DNA of 41,737 nucleotides from an uncultured Prevotellaceae bacterium (GCA_900317835.1 ONIL01000024.1:1-41737), one strand, 5' to 3'. Counted from the stretch's first letter, positions 9,301-15,802 are shown. The notes: generated by a model not told the origin, from the sequence alone. Program-made: numbers and translations.

Positions 9301-9880
9301 GCTGCGAGCATGGCGCAAGGTGAATACCCAGTACCTGCAGGAGGAACAGGAGGCACGTCAGTACCGCCTGGGCGTGAACGGTGATTACCTGTTTGACGAG
9401 GTTGCTTATCCTGAGTATACCAAGGATGCATCCTACGAGATCGGTTCACCCGTCGTTGAGACTTATGGAACCATTCCCCAGACCGGCTCAGAGCTGAAGG
9501 CCACCTTCGGTGCCCAGAAGCTGAGTGCTAATGGCGCCAACGGTACCATTACCGAGCTGCCGATGGAGTTCGTTGTCAGGGCATATTACACCAAGGAGTC
9601 TAACCTGCCTCAGACCAACGGAAACCACGCTCCTCGCCGCATTGATGGCGCCAATGCCGATGGCAAGTACTACATCATGGAAAAGACGATTCCGTTCACT
9701 CTCGTAATGGACGATAATCTTGTTACCAGCGTTAACGGCATCTATGCCGACAAGCAGGTGAGCGAGGTTGTTTATTACAACATGATGGGTCAGTCATCAA
9801 CGACACCGTTCAGCGGAGTTAACGTGATGGTTACCCGCTACACCGACGGTTCGATCAGCACCGTCAAGGTGTTCAAATAA
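3374..9880 (+). CDS. Very large modular secreted surface protein with T9SS-like sorting end, 2168 residues
   Basis: A signal peptide (MKYFKFKFLMVLLALAVAIP) leads into repeated domains. Three related modules, at about residues 25-190, 299-475 and 763-940, each carry a line like NQMLYPASML..L.G..IT..TFY. Two choice-of-anchor/HYDIN-like beta-sandwiches (about 195-295 and 1034-1135) share APFST.YT. A SusE/F-like segment (LYIVTDNGVTNGWDFDNGTH, about 570-675) precedes two CHB_HEX_C_1-like domains, each starting VATPTF (about 681-755 and 949-1030). Residues about 1140-2090 are not recognised. The end (VVYYNMMGQSSTTPFSGVNV..TRYTDGSISTVKVFK) resembles a type 9 secretion C-terminal sorting domain. A role in adhesion or glycan binding at the surface is inferred from architecture only. 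It is a single gene with its own promoter and terminator. Confidence 0.85.
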   Translation: MKYFKFKFLMVLLALAVAIPPAWADETLLVCDGTATNGSVPIAYAGAYGSTSPQQQMIYPADLLSDMSGTEITGITFYTSSAIVMNQGSFDVKLGETTQSTYSSATAITGLTTVASGQVPVPGGTELVINFDNGYTYNGGNLVVEIYINSNLYSRYATQNFYGVNQDDYTAFGYGSRVKFLPKATFTYEGELQPYAAKVSPLSIDFGKTAPGGSLTQNVMVKNTGANTITPTLSGLTAPFSTTYTSASLASGETATIPVVFNPTTTGEFTATLQVGFTDGNIATVEIPLSGLSANEVTVGNGESTDACLPVYGNWFDADTQTNQMLYPASMLSELAGKKITSMTFYAPNGIKFYRNGNTATVTFKLANMDANTSGFDNTPYHKDADFTTVNEYTMPSQSEANAITEWLIEFDEPFSYNGGDLLLEVNTVKGSYGNTYFSGDEQSTNQSYYSYNSNAYNSTFLPKVTFELEDDDTPATPTIAIAPEALTINDAAAGTFTVTGTNVDGSINASLASNTDWYMTPEQFANTGGNLSVSYTGRALSASNTITAAAASDNTVSAQATVNYVADLYIVTDNGVTNGWDFDNGTHMTNNNGTYTATFTANADNTFILFARKLGDGVDWNTRYVFGPNSNGDWLLNGDNGEGTIDLNDDDPIKLPNAGTYNITINSDGTFTITKVLEQVATPTFSPAEGTFTEAQTVTISCATDGATISYSTDGGTTWTVGNSLTVSETTTVMAKATKDGMTDSEIVTATYTIRQPSTNVDVTVAEGTAQAEYVPVYGYQYDAESQHNQIVYPASELNQLHDGDVINAITFYPTTSTLPFSNGSVTISLANMNQGTTIPWTVDYWGTASGDLFTNSVTTVATINAPTAADGEWTITFTTPFTYTGGDLLIDVTTTKGIYGDSKFYGKEMSSVYGLATYTNYSTSKKGSTILPKATFTLESSTPIESVATPTFTPAAGTYTSAQSVTIACATEGATIYYTTDGSEPSATNGTVYSEAIAVNENMIIKAIAVKDGMANSAVAEAEYVINIVADYAVSVAPDGGDINFGTVDYENNATAIRTITVTNTGLNPVTPTLSALSAPFSTDYTATALQPGESVTITITFTPTEEATYNGTATLSFGNGIDDRTFTLTGKGGKYNENDHSAIYDMDYTWYDANGTEQHSNLLETATDPDQIIAMLRKIYMTPEIPGNKVRGYTEAGAPESLIVNGNDAFHVNYSAVGQLNSNLQYTDTYGWDIPTEKPVISYTKGNYTYNYMDPTEYEPNDEGLTLIMIELKDGANYSGSSYYSFTNSTLREKVANTFKSARIITNWKRSGSDQEAGTLFKIDADKLNRFFFLAKGQLRLIDHSQASEKPWTSTNVVPYPSMRVRGSSYTFTDNTFNTSSGSAVLAPFEHMFEEFSPNQASSATDAMTDVYQDLVNMESYEVVHDCVSVPFVGGNHEFNMYGVDSQSEDCQDVRDMMFFVPDYRMKFWAESQYSFGDATRDPSNDEKFVNYNRDHRPTLGLYVIRQNEITGEKQASADVYDLNLSWESNLLDFLPGDEAEYQLFRVETNDDGTKSYILVATIEAGQTTYVDHVPMDATGKVVTYVVQGQDTDHFLSLQMSNEESYIIPGTDPNELMSLDVRATHYSRFDPQTEKNFYSNTLKLKNNVGTSVTADMLTTGAQFVFNRMYTDAQNVAHTDVVATATVTSNNGSHVVLSIAMQNQRELSEYPYGYRANKGEATFTITNGVVDFTDCTIYDNFGVSVEGNQHPAMYKYKVLFGEKHSNEIGVMVHKTDMEMIAHDQETVDADVLHNEEILNRAFNIDVKYSSKTEILRYDAYRWRNDEEMTETRKIIESGNSDGTEEEDVAPNGIAGNQATFYTIAMNNDYTGSVNVSQTAATAKAKFVDNIATQTWGAYVLAPVVETFTGRDDYNTYGGPLQGTATSSMQITVKGTREMSEYNWTDSTTNKVYCYYTIPLDIVDMKVPEGYNVYKLRAWRKVNTQYLQEEQEARQYRLGVNGDYLFDEVAYPEYTKDASYEIGSPVVETYGTIPQTGSELKATFGAQKLSANGANGTITELPMEFVVRAYYTKESNLPQTNGNHAPRRIDGANADGKYYIMEKTIPFTLVMDDNLVTSVNGIYADKQVSEVVYYNMMGQSSTTPFSGVNVMVTRYTDGSISTVKVFK

Positions 9881-9923
9881 AGAGATTTGAATAAACACTA
9901 AATAACTCTTTGCATTATTTTAG

Positions 9924-9958
9924 CGAGGGCCCGCCGTTGAGGCGCGCCCTCGTTTTTT
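9924..9958 (+). terminator. Intrinsic terminator of the surface protein gene
   Basis: CGAGGGC (9924-9930) pairs with GCCCTCG (9946-9952), followed by six T. It lies 44 bases after the stop codon. Confidence 0.85.
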
Positions 9959-10080
9959 CAGTCTGGGTTGAAGCCACATGTCAAGTTACATCAATAGCGC
10001 TGTGAGGGTTGAATGTGGCAAAAAAAGTGAAAAACACAAAATTTTTTACCGAAACCTATAGCGAGATTAAAAAAAAGAGG

Positions 10081-10088
10081 TAAATTTG
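10081..10088 (+). promoter_or_regulatory. -7 box for the Lrp/AsnC regulator gene
   Basis: TAAATTTG fits TAnnTTTG. Because transcription should begin near 10095, it rules out the longer upstream start and supports the ATG at 10113. Confidence 0.55.
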
Positions 10089-10112
10089 CAATATGTTATA
10101 AAATCTTGCTTC

Positions 10113-10577
10113 ATGGAAAAGATTGATACGCTGGATAAAAAAATCCTGGAAATAGTGATGAATAACGCTCGTATCCCCAGTAAGGATGTTGCCCAAGTGT
10201 GTGGAGTGTCCCGCGCTGCAGTGCATCAGCGCATACAGCGGCTCATTGATGATGGGGTAATCACAGGGTCGGGCTATAACGTGAATCCCAAGATGCTGGG
10301 ATACTCGACCTGCACATTCATAGGGCTGACGCTGGAGCGTGGCTCGATGTACCGCACTGTTGTCCCCGAGTTGCTCAAGATCAGGGAAGTCGTGGAGTGT
10401 CACTTCACCACAGGCCACTACACGATGATGATCAAGGTCTATGCGCGTGACAACGAGCACCTGATGTCACTGGTCAATGACCGCATCCAGCACATCGATG
10501 GTGTCGCTGCGACCGAGACGCTCATCTCGCTTGAGCAGAGCATCAGCCGCACGTTGCCCATCTACTATGATGAATAG
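10113..10577 (+). CDS. Lrp/AsnC family transcriptional regulator
   Basis: 154 residues, normal for the family. The N-terminus MEKIDTLDKKILEIVMNNAR begins the helix-turn-helix, continuing through PSKDVAQVCGVSRAAVHQRIQRL and DDGVITGSGYNVNPKMLGY. The C-terminal RAM/AsnC ligand-binding domain includes VVECHFTTGHYTMMIKVYA and HIDGVAATETLISLEQ. Such proteins sense amino acids and form octamers on DNA. The start at 10113 was chosen over an in-frame upstream option because a -7 box overlaps the latter. The nearest downstream gene is a mannose-1-phosphate guanylyltransferase with its own promoter, so co-transcription is doubtful. The effector cannot be told from the sequence. Confidence 0.92.
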   Translation: MEKIDTLDKKILEIVMNNARIPSKDVAQVCGVSRAAVHQRIQRLIDDGVITGSGYNVNPKMLGYSTCTFIGLTLERGSMYRTVVPELLKIREVVECHFTTGHYTMMIKVYARDNEHLMSLVNDRIQHIDGVAATETLISLEQSISRTLPIYYDE

Positions 10578-10634
10578 TAGCGGGCAGTGGGCATGGCTTC
10601 AGTCGAGCTGTTTACTCTTTTACCTATTACCGTT

Positions 10635-10659
10635 TCACACAATTATAACAGTTGTGTGA
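10635..10659. promoter_or_regulatory. Inverted repeat between lrp-like gene and manC
   Basis: TCACACAA (10635-10642) and TTGTGTGA (10652-10659) form a perfect 8-base inverted repeat with a 9-base spacer, about 20 bases upstream of the manC -33 region. No T run follows, so it looks more like an operator than a terminator. The binding protein is unknown; the neighbouring Lrp-like regulator is one candidate. Confidence 0.4.
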
Positions 10660-10678
10660 CGCAATAACATCTTTCCCA

Positions 10679-10711
10679 TTGGTAAAAATACGATTTTTAT
10701 TTGTACCTTTG
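10679..10711 (+). promoter_or_regulatory. Promoter of mannose-1-phosphate guanylyltransferase gene
   Basis: TTG (10679-10681), a 22-base spacer and TACCTTTG (10704-10711) fit the Bacteroidetes consensus. The start codon is at 10749. Confidence 0.6.
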
Positions 10712-10748
10712 TAAGTCAATCAATTTTTGCTATCTAACAAAGTAAATC

Positions 10749-11828
10749 ATGGATAACAACCGATATTGCGTTATCATGTGCGGCGGTGTGGGCAGCCGCT
10801 TCTGGCCGTTCAGCAAGGCCGCCAAGCCCAAACAGTTCATAGACTTCTTCGGCACGGGCCGTAGCCTGTTGCAGATGACATTTGACCGCTTGCAGGACAT
10901 CATACCCCAAGACAATATTCTGTTGCTGACCAACGAGAGCTATGAACCGCTGGTCAAGGAACAATTGCCTGAGCTCAAAGCCGACCAAATCCTGCTGGAG
11001 CCTGCGCGCCGCAACACGGCACCGTGTATAGCGTGGGCAGCCCATCACATCAAGGCCTTGTGTCCTGAGGCCAAGATCATGGTCGCTCCTAGCGACCACC
11101 TGGTCATCAATGTGGAGAAATTCAAGCAGAGTGTGGTAAAGGCCTTTGAGTTTATCGAGTCGCATGACGCCCTGGTGACGCTGGGCATCAAGCCCAGCCG
11201 CCCTGAGACGGGCTATGGCTACATCCAGGTGGGTGAACCTGTTGAGGGTGAATTCTCGACGGTGAAAACGTTCACTGAGAAGCCCAACGAGGACCTGGCC
11301 CGCGTGTTCCTGCAGTCGGGCGAGTTCTTCTGGAACTCGGGCATGTTCTTCTGGAAGGCCGACACTATCCTCAAGGCGCTTGACGCTTGTGCCCCCGAGG
11401 TGAACGCTGTTTTCGAACTGGGACGTGAATTCTTTGGCACACCTCAGGAAAAGGACTATATCGATAGCCACTTTGAGGCATGTCCCAGCATCAGCATCGA
11501 TTTTGCCGTGATGGAAAAGGCTCCCAATGTTTATGTCGAGACCGTTGACTTCGGCTGGAACGATTTGGGCACATGGCGTTCGCTGTATGACCACTCGCCC
11601 AAGAACCGTGACGGCAATGTGACTCAGAATTGCAAGGCGCTGATGTTCAACAGCCACAACAACATCGTTGCCATCAAGGGTGACAAACTGGTGGTAGCAT
11701 CAGGACTGGAAGGCTATATCGTTGCCGATGTCGATGACGCATTGCTCATCGTCCCGCTTGAGGAGGAACAGAAGATTAAGCAATATGTCAACGACGTGAA
11801 GGTCAAGTTTGGTGACAAGTATCTGTAA
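10749..11828 (+). CDS. manC: Mannose-1-phosphate guanylyltransferase (GDP-mannose pyrophosphorylase)
   Basis: 359 residues. The enzyme makes GDP-mannose from GTP and mannose-1-phosphate in the cytoplasm, feeding capsule, O-antigen and protein-glycan synthesis (GDP-mannose and GDP-fucose). The nucleotidyltransferase signature CGGVGSRFWPFSKAAKPKQF lies at residues 11-30. The family motifs LLEPARRNTAPCIAWAA, VAPSDHLV, ETGYGYIQVG, FTEKP and FGWNDLGTW follow in the usual order. It has the short form without the C-terminal isomerase domain seen in bifunctional enzymes. It has its own promoter; a strong hairpin separates it from the convergent ssb. The symbol manC is by family analogy. Confidence 0.93.
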   Translation: MDNNRYCVIMCGGVGSRFWPFSKAAKPKQFIDFFGTGRSLLQMTFDRLQDIIPQDNILLLTNESYEPLVKEQLPELKADQILLEPARRNTAPCIAWAAHHIKALCPEAKIMVAPSDHLVINVEKFKQSVVKAFEFIESHDALVTLGIKPSRPETGYGYIQVGEPVEGEFSTVKTFTEKPNEDLARVFLQSGEFFWNSGMFFWKADTILKALDACAPEVNAVFELGREFFGTPQEKDYIDSHFEACPSISIDFAVMEKAPNVYVETVDFGWNDLGTWRSLYDHSPKNRDGNVTQNCKALMFNSHNNIVAIKGDKLVVASGLEGYIVADVDDALLIVPLEEEQKIKQYVNDVKVKFGDKYL

Positions 11829-11856
11829 TCAAGCAGATTGTAGAAATCAAAAAAAG

Positions 11857-11895
11857 CAGTAACGGGATTCTCGCTAGATGGGAATCCCGTTACTG
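11857..11895 (-). terminator. Terminator between convergent manC and ssb
   Basis: Perfect 14-base stem CAGTAACGGGATTC (11857-11870) with GAATCCCGTTACTG (11882-11895). The A-rich tract on its left becomes a U run on the minus strand, so it best serves ssb; it may also stop manC transcription. Confidence 0.8.
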
Positions 11896-11919
11896 TGTTG
11901 ATGGTTCGTCTTTCTAGGG

Positions 11920-12291
11920 TCAGGGCTGGGGCTGCTGTTGGGAGTGCTCGTCATCGCGCGGACGTGCAAGCAGTTCAAACGTGTCCACATAGATCTCGGT
12001 GGTATATCGTTTCACCTGGTTGCGGTCTTCCCAGGCGCGGGTGCGCAGACGTCCCTCCAGATAAATCTGTGTTCCCTTGCGGATGTATCTCTCGGCAATC
12101 TCGGCATTCTTACCCCACATGACGATGTTGTGCCACTCGGTGCGCTCAGGCACCTGAACGCCGTTAGCATTGGTGTAGGCACGGTCGGTAGTGGCGAGTG
12201 TGAACGATGCGACGGGCTGATTTTGTGCAACATAGCGCACATCCGGGTCTCGGCCCACACGGCCCAGCAAAATGACTTTATTGACTGACAT
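11920..12291 (-). CDS. ssb: Single-stranded DNA-binding protein without a usual acidic tip
   Basis: 123 residues with the SSB OB fold: MSVNKVILLGRVGRDPDVRY, VASFTLATTDRAYTNANGV, ERTEWHNIVMWGKNAEIAERY and KGTQIYLEGRLRTRAWEDR. SSB coats single-stranded DNA in replication, repair and recombination. The C-terminus ends HSQQQPQP. The DDDIPF-like tip that recruits partner proteins in most SSBs is absent, and I see no such tail in other frames just downstream. It follows the argC-like gene by 49 bases and shows no clear promoter of its own, so it may be read from the argR promoter. It could be an accessory rather than the main SSB. Confidence 0.92.
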   Translation of the reverse strand: MSVNKVILLGRVGRDPDVRYVAQNQPVASFTLATTDRAYTNANGVQVPERTEWHNIVMWGKNAEIAERYIRKGTQIYLEGRLRTRAWEDRNQVKRYTTEIYVDTFELLARPRDDEHSQQQPQP

Positions 12292-12340
12292 AAGTATAGT
12301 TAATATTTATTATATATAATGTGAATGTTCAATATCGTTA

Positions 12341-13291
12341 TTAGCAGCCTGTGGCCTTGAGGGCAAGTCCCGCTCTCTCGTGCAGGCCAAAAATCAGGTT
12401 CATGATGTGGACGGCATTGCCGGCGCTGCCCTTCAGCAACAGGTCCATCATGGCATTGATCGTGCACATGCCGTTGCGATCGTCCTTGGTCAGGCGGATG
12501 AGGCACTTGTTGGTGTTCTCGACATCAGCACTGACAATAGGCCTGTCAACCATGAAGACAAAATTGTGGTCGATGTAGTATTGCTCATAGAGCTGCCGTA
12601 TCGTCTCCTCGTCCACTCCACAGTTGAATCGGGCCTCAACAGCAAGAGTCCGTCGCCCTAGAAGTGGAGAGATGGTCAATTCAACGGGTTGATTGAAACT
12701 TGTCTGGCACTGGTTGAGTGCATAGGAAACCTCTTGCTTCTGGTCTTGGGCCCACTGTGCGGCATCCATGCCATCGATGGTCTTCCCATCGGGAAAAGCG
12801 GCAGACCCTATAGTGATATCCAGCTTCAAGGGGCTATTCAGCATCAAGTTGCGCGCCATGGGCATCAGTGCCAATAGGGCCGCCATTGCAGCATTGCCTG
12901 GGAGCGTGACTTGGTGGGCGTCGTGCACGAGAACTCGCCGCTGCATTTCGCTCATTCCATATTTCCATGGCTTGTCAATGCCATGGTCCAGGTTGTGCGA
13001 GCCGGTCATGTCCACAACATGGGTCTGCCTGGGCAGACTCAACGCCTCGAGTTGGCCCTGAAGAGAATCTCTGGGTCCGCTGATGAAGACAATGTCAACA
13101 TCATCAAGCTCGTTGGGGTTGACCCTGAGGTCTGTTTCCCCCACGATGCCGGGAACAAGTTCATCGAGCCTTGAGGTATCACCGCCTGGATTGAGAACCC
13201 ACTTCAGTTCCACATCAGGATGGTTGATGAGAACTCTCACCAACTCCTCGGCACACAGATTGTCACATCGGCTGATGCCTATATTAATCAT
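12341..13291 (-). CDS. ArgC-like protein (N-acetyl-gamma-glutamyl-phosphate reductase family) lacking catalytic residues
   Basis: 316 residues, the family length. The C-terminal third is unmistakably ArgC: NTNKCLIRL (259-267) and DLLLKGSAGNAVHIMNLIFGL (283-303). Key active parts are replaced. The NADP-binding GxxGYTG-type loop near residue 10 reads ISRCDNLCAEELV. The NPGC active-site motif reads LPGN (130-133), with Asn in place of the catalytic Cys. The segment that normally carries the catalytic His (EHQHVPEI in Bacteroides, from memory) reads WAQDQKQEV. The enzyme normally reduces N-acyl-glutamyl phosphate in arginine synthesis; this copy is probably inactive and may be regulatory or structural. 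Its start overlaps the argR stop by 8 bases, implying coupled translation. A functional ArgC would have to lie elsewhere. The family call is strong; loss of catalysis is inferred. Confidence 0.85.
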   Translation of the reverse strand: MINIGISRCDNLCAEELVRVLINHPDVELKWVLNPGGDTSRLDELVPGIVGETDLRVNPNELDDVDIVFISGPRDSLQGQLEALSLPRQTHVVDMTGSHNLDHGIDKPWKYGMSEMQRRVLVHDAHQVTLPGNAAMAALLALMPMARNLMLNSPLKLDITIGSAAFPDGKTIDGMDAAQWAQDQKQEVSYALNQCQTSFNQPVELTISPLLGRRTLAVEARFNCGVDEETIRQLYEQYYIDHNFVFMVDRPIVSADVENTNKCLIRLTKDDRNGMCTINAMMDLLLKGSAGNAVHIMNLIFGLHERAGLALKATGC

Positions 13292-13856
13292 TCTCAGCAG
13301 GATTATGTGGCATGCTGCTCATGTAGGCAGACTGCTTGGGCATAAACTGCTCGAACGTAGCCATTGCCTGCTCACGGGTGGTTCCCTCGGCAAGAATGGC
13401 CACTACAGTATCGGCGCCGGCAATGGTACCTAATACCTCTGGCGGGCGGCTCATGTCGATGTCGTAAGCCAGTCCTGGCGCATAGCCGTTGCGTGTCTTG
13501 ATGACAGCAATGTTGCCTGAGAAGGTAATGGATACCAATCCCACCTGCTTAGCAGCGTGAGTGTCTGCCTGGCGCAAGCTCAGCAACCTGTCCTGCAACT
13601 GATTACTGTCAGGTATGATGTACATGTACGTATTGCGGTCGGTAGCCACTTTTGAGATTTTGAGAGCCTTCAGATCGCGTGACAATGTGGCCTGGGTCAC
13701 ATTGATGTTGTGCTCACGCAACATGTCGGCCAGTTCGCTCTGACTGCCGATGCAATTTGTCTTGATCAGATCGGTGATCAATTGTAAACGGTCACGTTTT
13801 CTTTTCACGAGTGCTTTCTTTTTTCTAGTTTTTTTTGTTAATGTTGTTGAATCCAT
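13284..13856 (-). CDS. argR: Arginine repressor ArgR family regulator
   Basis: 190 residues. A basic N-terminal extension (KKTRKKKALVKRKRDR) precedes the winged helix (SQSELADMLREHNINVTQATLSRDLKALKI, here split 38-67). The C-terminal hexamerisation and arginine-binding domain carries VLGTIAGADTVVAILAEGT. In Escherichia coli ArgR the corresponding GTIAGDDT motif supplies two aspartates that contact arginine; here the first is Ala148 and only Asp149 remains. This, together with the altered ArgC-like protein translated from the same message, raises the possibility of a changed ligand. The promoter lies at 13966-13996. The usual role is arginine-dependent repression of arginine synthesis genes. 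Confidence 0.9.
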   Translation of the reverse strand: MDSTTLTKKTRKKKALVKRKRDRLQLITDLIKTNCIGSQSELADMLREHNINVTQATLSRDLKALKISKVATDRNTYMYIIPDSNQLQDRLLSLRQADTHAAKQVGLVSITFSGNIAVIKTRNGYAPGLAYDIDMSRPPEVLGTIAGADTVVAILAEGTTREQAMATFEQFMPKQSAYMSSMPHNPAEND

Positions 13857-13965
13857 TTGTATATACTTAAATTTGGGTTATGCTTTTAGGCTAAAATACG
13901 GGCATACGTTAGTCATGAAAATGTTTTCACGATGCGCGAAGCCACATATTTTTCCTTTAGAGATG

Positions 13966-13996
13966 CAAAGATAATGTCAATTTGCTGAATTTACAA
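13966..13996 (-). promoter_or_regulatory. Promoter of the argR-argC-like-ssb run
   Basis: On the minus strand TTG (13994-13996), a 20-base spacer and TATCTTTG (13966-13973). The leader to the argR ATG is about 100 bases. Confidence 0.6.
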
Positions 13997-14029
13997 CATA
14001 TTTATTGATTTTTTTCAATGAAAATTCAG
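13985..14029. promoter_or_regulatory. Inverted half-sites CTGAATTT / AAATTCAG in the argR-cstA gap
   Basis: CTGAATTT (13985-13992) and AAATTCAG (14022-14029) are exact inverse copies 29 bases apart. Each contains the TGAAT/ATTCA core of known ARG boxes, and the first overlaps the argR promoter. This suggests an autoregulatory operator, possibly shared with divergent cstA. The rest of the 343-base gap contains only promoters. Confidence 0.35.
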
Positions 14030-14167
14030 TTAAAGACTGGATTGGAATGGTATATTCATCATAATTGGTAAGGTTATGTATGCAATTTGTGTCAATTTAG
14101 GGTGTGATGTCGATGTCTGTCAGGTAATATTTGTGTTCGTGCTGATGCCTATGAAAGAAATTAATTG

Positions 14168-14175
14168 TACTTTTG
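14168..14175 (+). promoter_or_regulatory. -7 box for cstA
   Basis: TACTTTTG fits TAnnTTTG. Transcription should start near 14182, just before the ATG at 14200; this excludes the in-frame TTG at 14173 as a start. Confidence 0.55.
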
Positions 14176-14199
14176 CATGCATTAATTCACTATGTTACG

Positions 14200-15777
14200 A
14201 TGATTACTTTTATTGTTAGCCTTTTGGCCCTAATATTGGGATACTTGGTTTATGGTGCCATCGTGGAGCGCGTGATGCGTCCCGATGATCGGGAAACACC
14301 CGCTATCCGCATGGCCGACGGCGTGGACTATGTGGCGTTGCCCACATGGAAAGTGTTCATGATCCAGTTCTTGAATATTGCAGGCACGGGTCCTATATTT
14401 GGTGCTATTATGGGCATGTGGTTTGGCCCCGCTTCCTATCTTTGGATTGTGTTGGGCTGCATCTTTGCCGGTGCCGTGCACGACTTCTTGAGCGGCATGC
14501 TCTCGTTGCGTCATGATGGTGCCAATCTGCCGACTCTCATCGGTAAATACTTGGGTGGGGGAACGCGCAACTTGATGCTCGTTTTCACTGTGCTGTTGCT
14601 GTTGATGGTGGGAGCCGTGTTTGTCTATAGCCCCTCTCTGATCATGGCCGACATGTGCAATCAGATTACTACACCCACGTTGTCGTTATTGAGTCAACCC
14701 ATCTTTTGGATCGTTATCATCTTCTGTTATTACATCATCGCCACGCTGCTGCCCATCGACAAGATCATTGGCCGCATCTATCCCCTGTTTGCCATCGCCC
14801 TGCTGGTGATGGCTACCGGCTTGTTGGTGGGACTGTTCATTAAGATGCCTCACCTGCCCGAGTTGTGGGATATGGGAAGCATGGATGCCTGGCGCCAGTC
14901 ACAGGTGGTTGATGGCAAGGATATGTTGGGCGTGAGTGCCTATCTGCAGAAGAACCCCTGGTTCCCCTGCCTGTTCATCACTATCGCCTGTGGTGCCATC
15001 AGCGGTTTCCACGCCACGCAGAGCCCCCTCATGGCTCGCTGCCTCAAGAGCGAGCGTCTGGCCAGACCGGTGTTCTATGGCGCGATGATTACCGAGGGTC
15101 TTGTTGCGCTCATCTGGGCTACCGTCTCGTCTTACTTCTTCTACTATGGCGGTTGGAAAGAGGTGGTCGATCCCGACGTGGTGAACGAGTTCTTGGCTCA
15201 GGCACGGCTGGCCGATGGTGAAAGTTTAATTCAGTATTTCGACGCTCCCCAGTTGGTCAACTGGGTGTGCAGTAGCTGGCTGGGCGTCTTTGGCGGAACG
15301 CTGGCCGTCCTGGGTGTGGTGGCAGCACCCATCACCAGTGGTGACACCGCCTTCCGCAGTGCCCGCCTCATCATTGCCGAATCGTTGCACTTTGAGCAAA
15401 AGAGCATGGTACGCCGCTTGATGATCAGCGTTCCCTTGTTTGCTGCATCGCTGATGCTGCTCATCTGGGAGATGAACGATAAAGACGGCTTTAACGTGCT
15501 GTGGCAATACTTCGGCTGGTCCAATCAGGCGTTGTCGGTATTCACCTTGTGGATGATCACCGTCTATCTTGCCCGCAATCACAAGGCCTACGTGATAACC
15601 CTCATTCCCGCTGTGCTGATGACTGTGGTGTGCACGACATTTATTGTGGTGTCTCCCAAGGCTTTAGGATGTGAGGGGTTAACGCTATGGACTGCACTTG
15701 CTGTTGTTGCTGTGTCGATGACGTGGTTTGCTTTGTGGCTCAAGCGTGCTAGAGCTGCCGAGCGCTTGACTCACTAG
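14200..15777 (+). CDS. cstA: CstA family carbon starvation membrane protein (pyruvate/peptide transporter)
   Basis: 525 residues with many membrane segments. Family motifs are clear: GYLVYGAIVERVM, the tract VMRPDDRETPAIRMADGVDY, WKVFMIQFLNIAGTGPIFGA, CIFAGAVHDFLSGMLSLRHDGANLP, CGAISGFHATQSPLMARCL and APITSGDTAFRSARLIIAE. CstA proteins import pyruvate or peptides during nutrient limitation in the inner membrane. It is the shorter form, lacking the long C-terminal extension of the Escherichia coli protein. ATG 14200 was chosen because the promoter box overlaps the upstream alternative start. It is monocistronic, divergent from argR, with a hairpin behind it. The transported substrate is inferred from the family only. 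Confidence 0.92.
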   Translation: MITFIVSLLALILGYLVYGAIVERVMRPDDRETPAIRMADGVDYVALPTWKVFMIQFLNIAGTGPIFGAIMGMWFGPASYLWIVLGCIFAGAVHDFLSGMLSLRHDGANLPTLIGKYLGGGTRNLMLVFTVLLLLMVGAVFVYSPSLIMADMCNQITTPTLSLLSQPIFWIVIIFCYYIIATLLPIDKIIGRIYPLFAIALLVMATGLLVGLFIKMPHLPELWDMGSMDAWRQSQVVDGKDMLGVSAYLQKNPWFPCLFITIACGAISGFHATQSPLMARCLKSERLARPVFYGAMITEGLVALIWATVSSYFFYYGGWKEVVDPDVVNEFLAQARLADGESLIQYFDAPQLVNWVCSSWLGVFGGTLAVLGVVAAPITSGDTAFRSARLIIAESLHFEQKSMVRRLMISVPLFAASLMLLIWEMNDKDGFNVLWQYFGWSNQALSVFTLWMITVYLARNHKAYVITLIPAVLMTVVCTTFIVVSPKALGCEGLTLWTALAVVAVSMTWFALWLKRARAAERLTH

Positions 15778-15802
15778 TTGAATTTTAATATTCTTGATAT
15801 CA

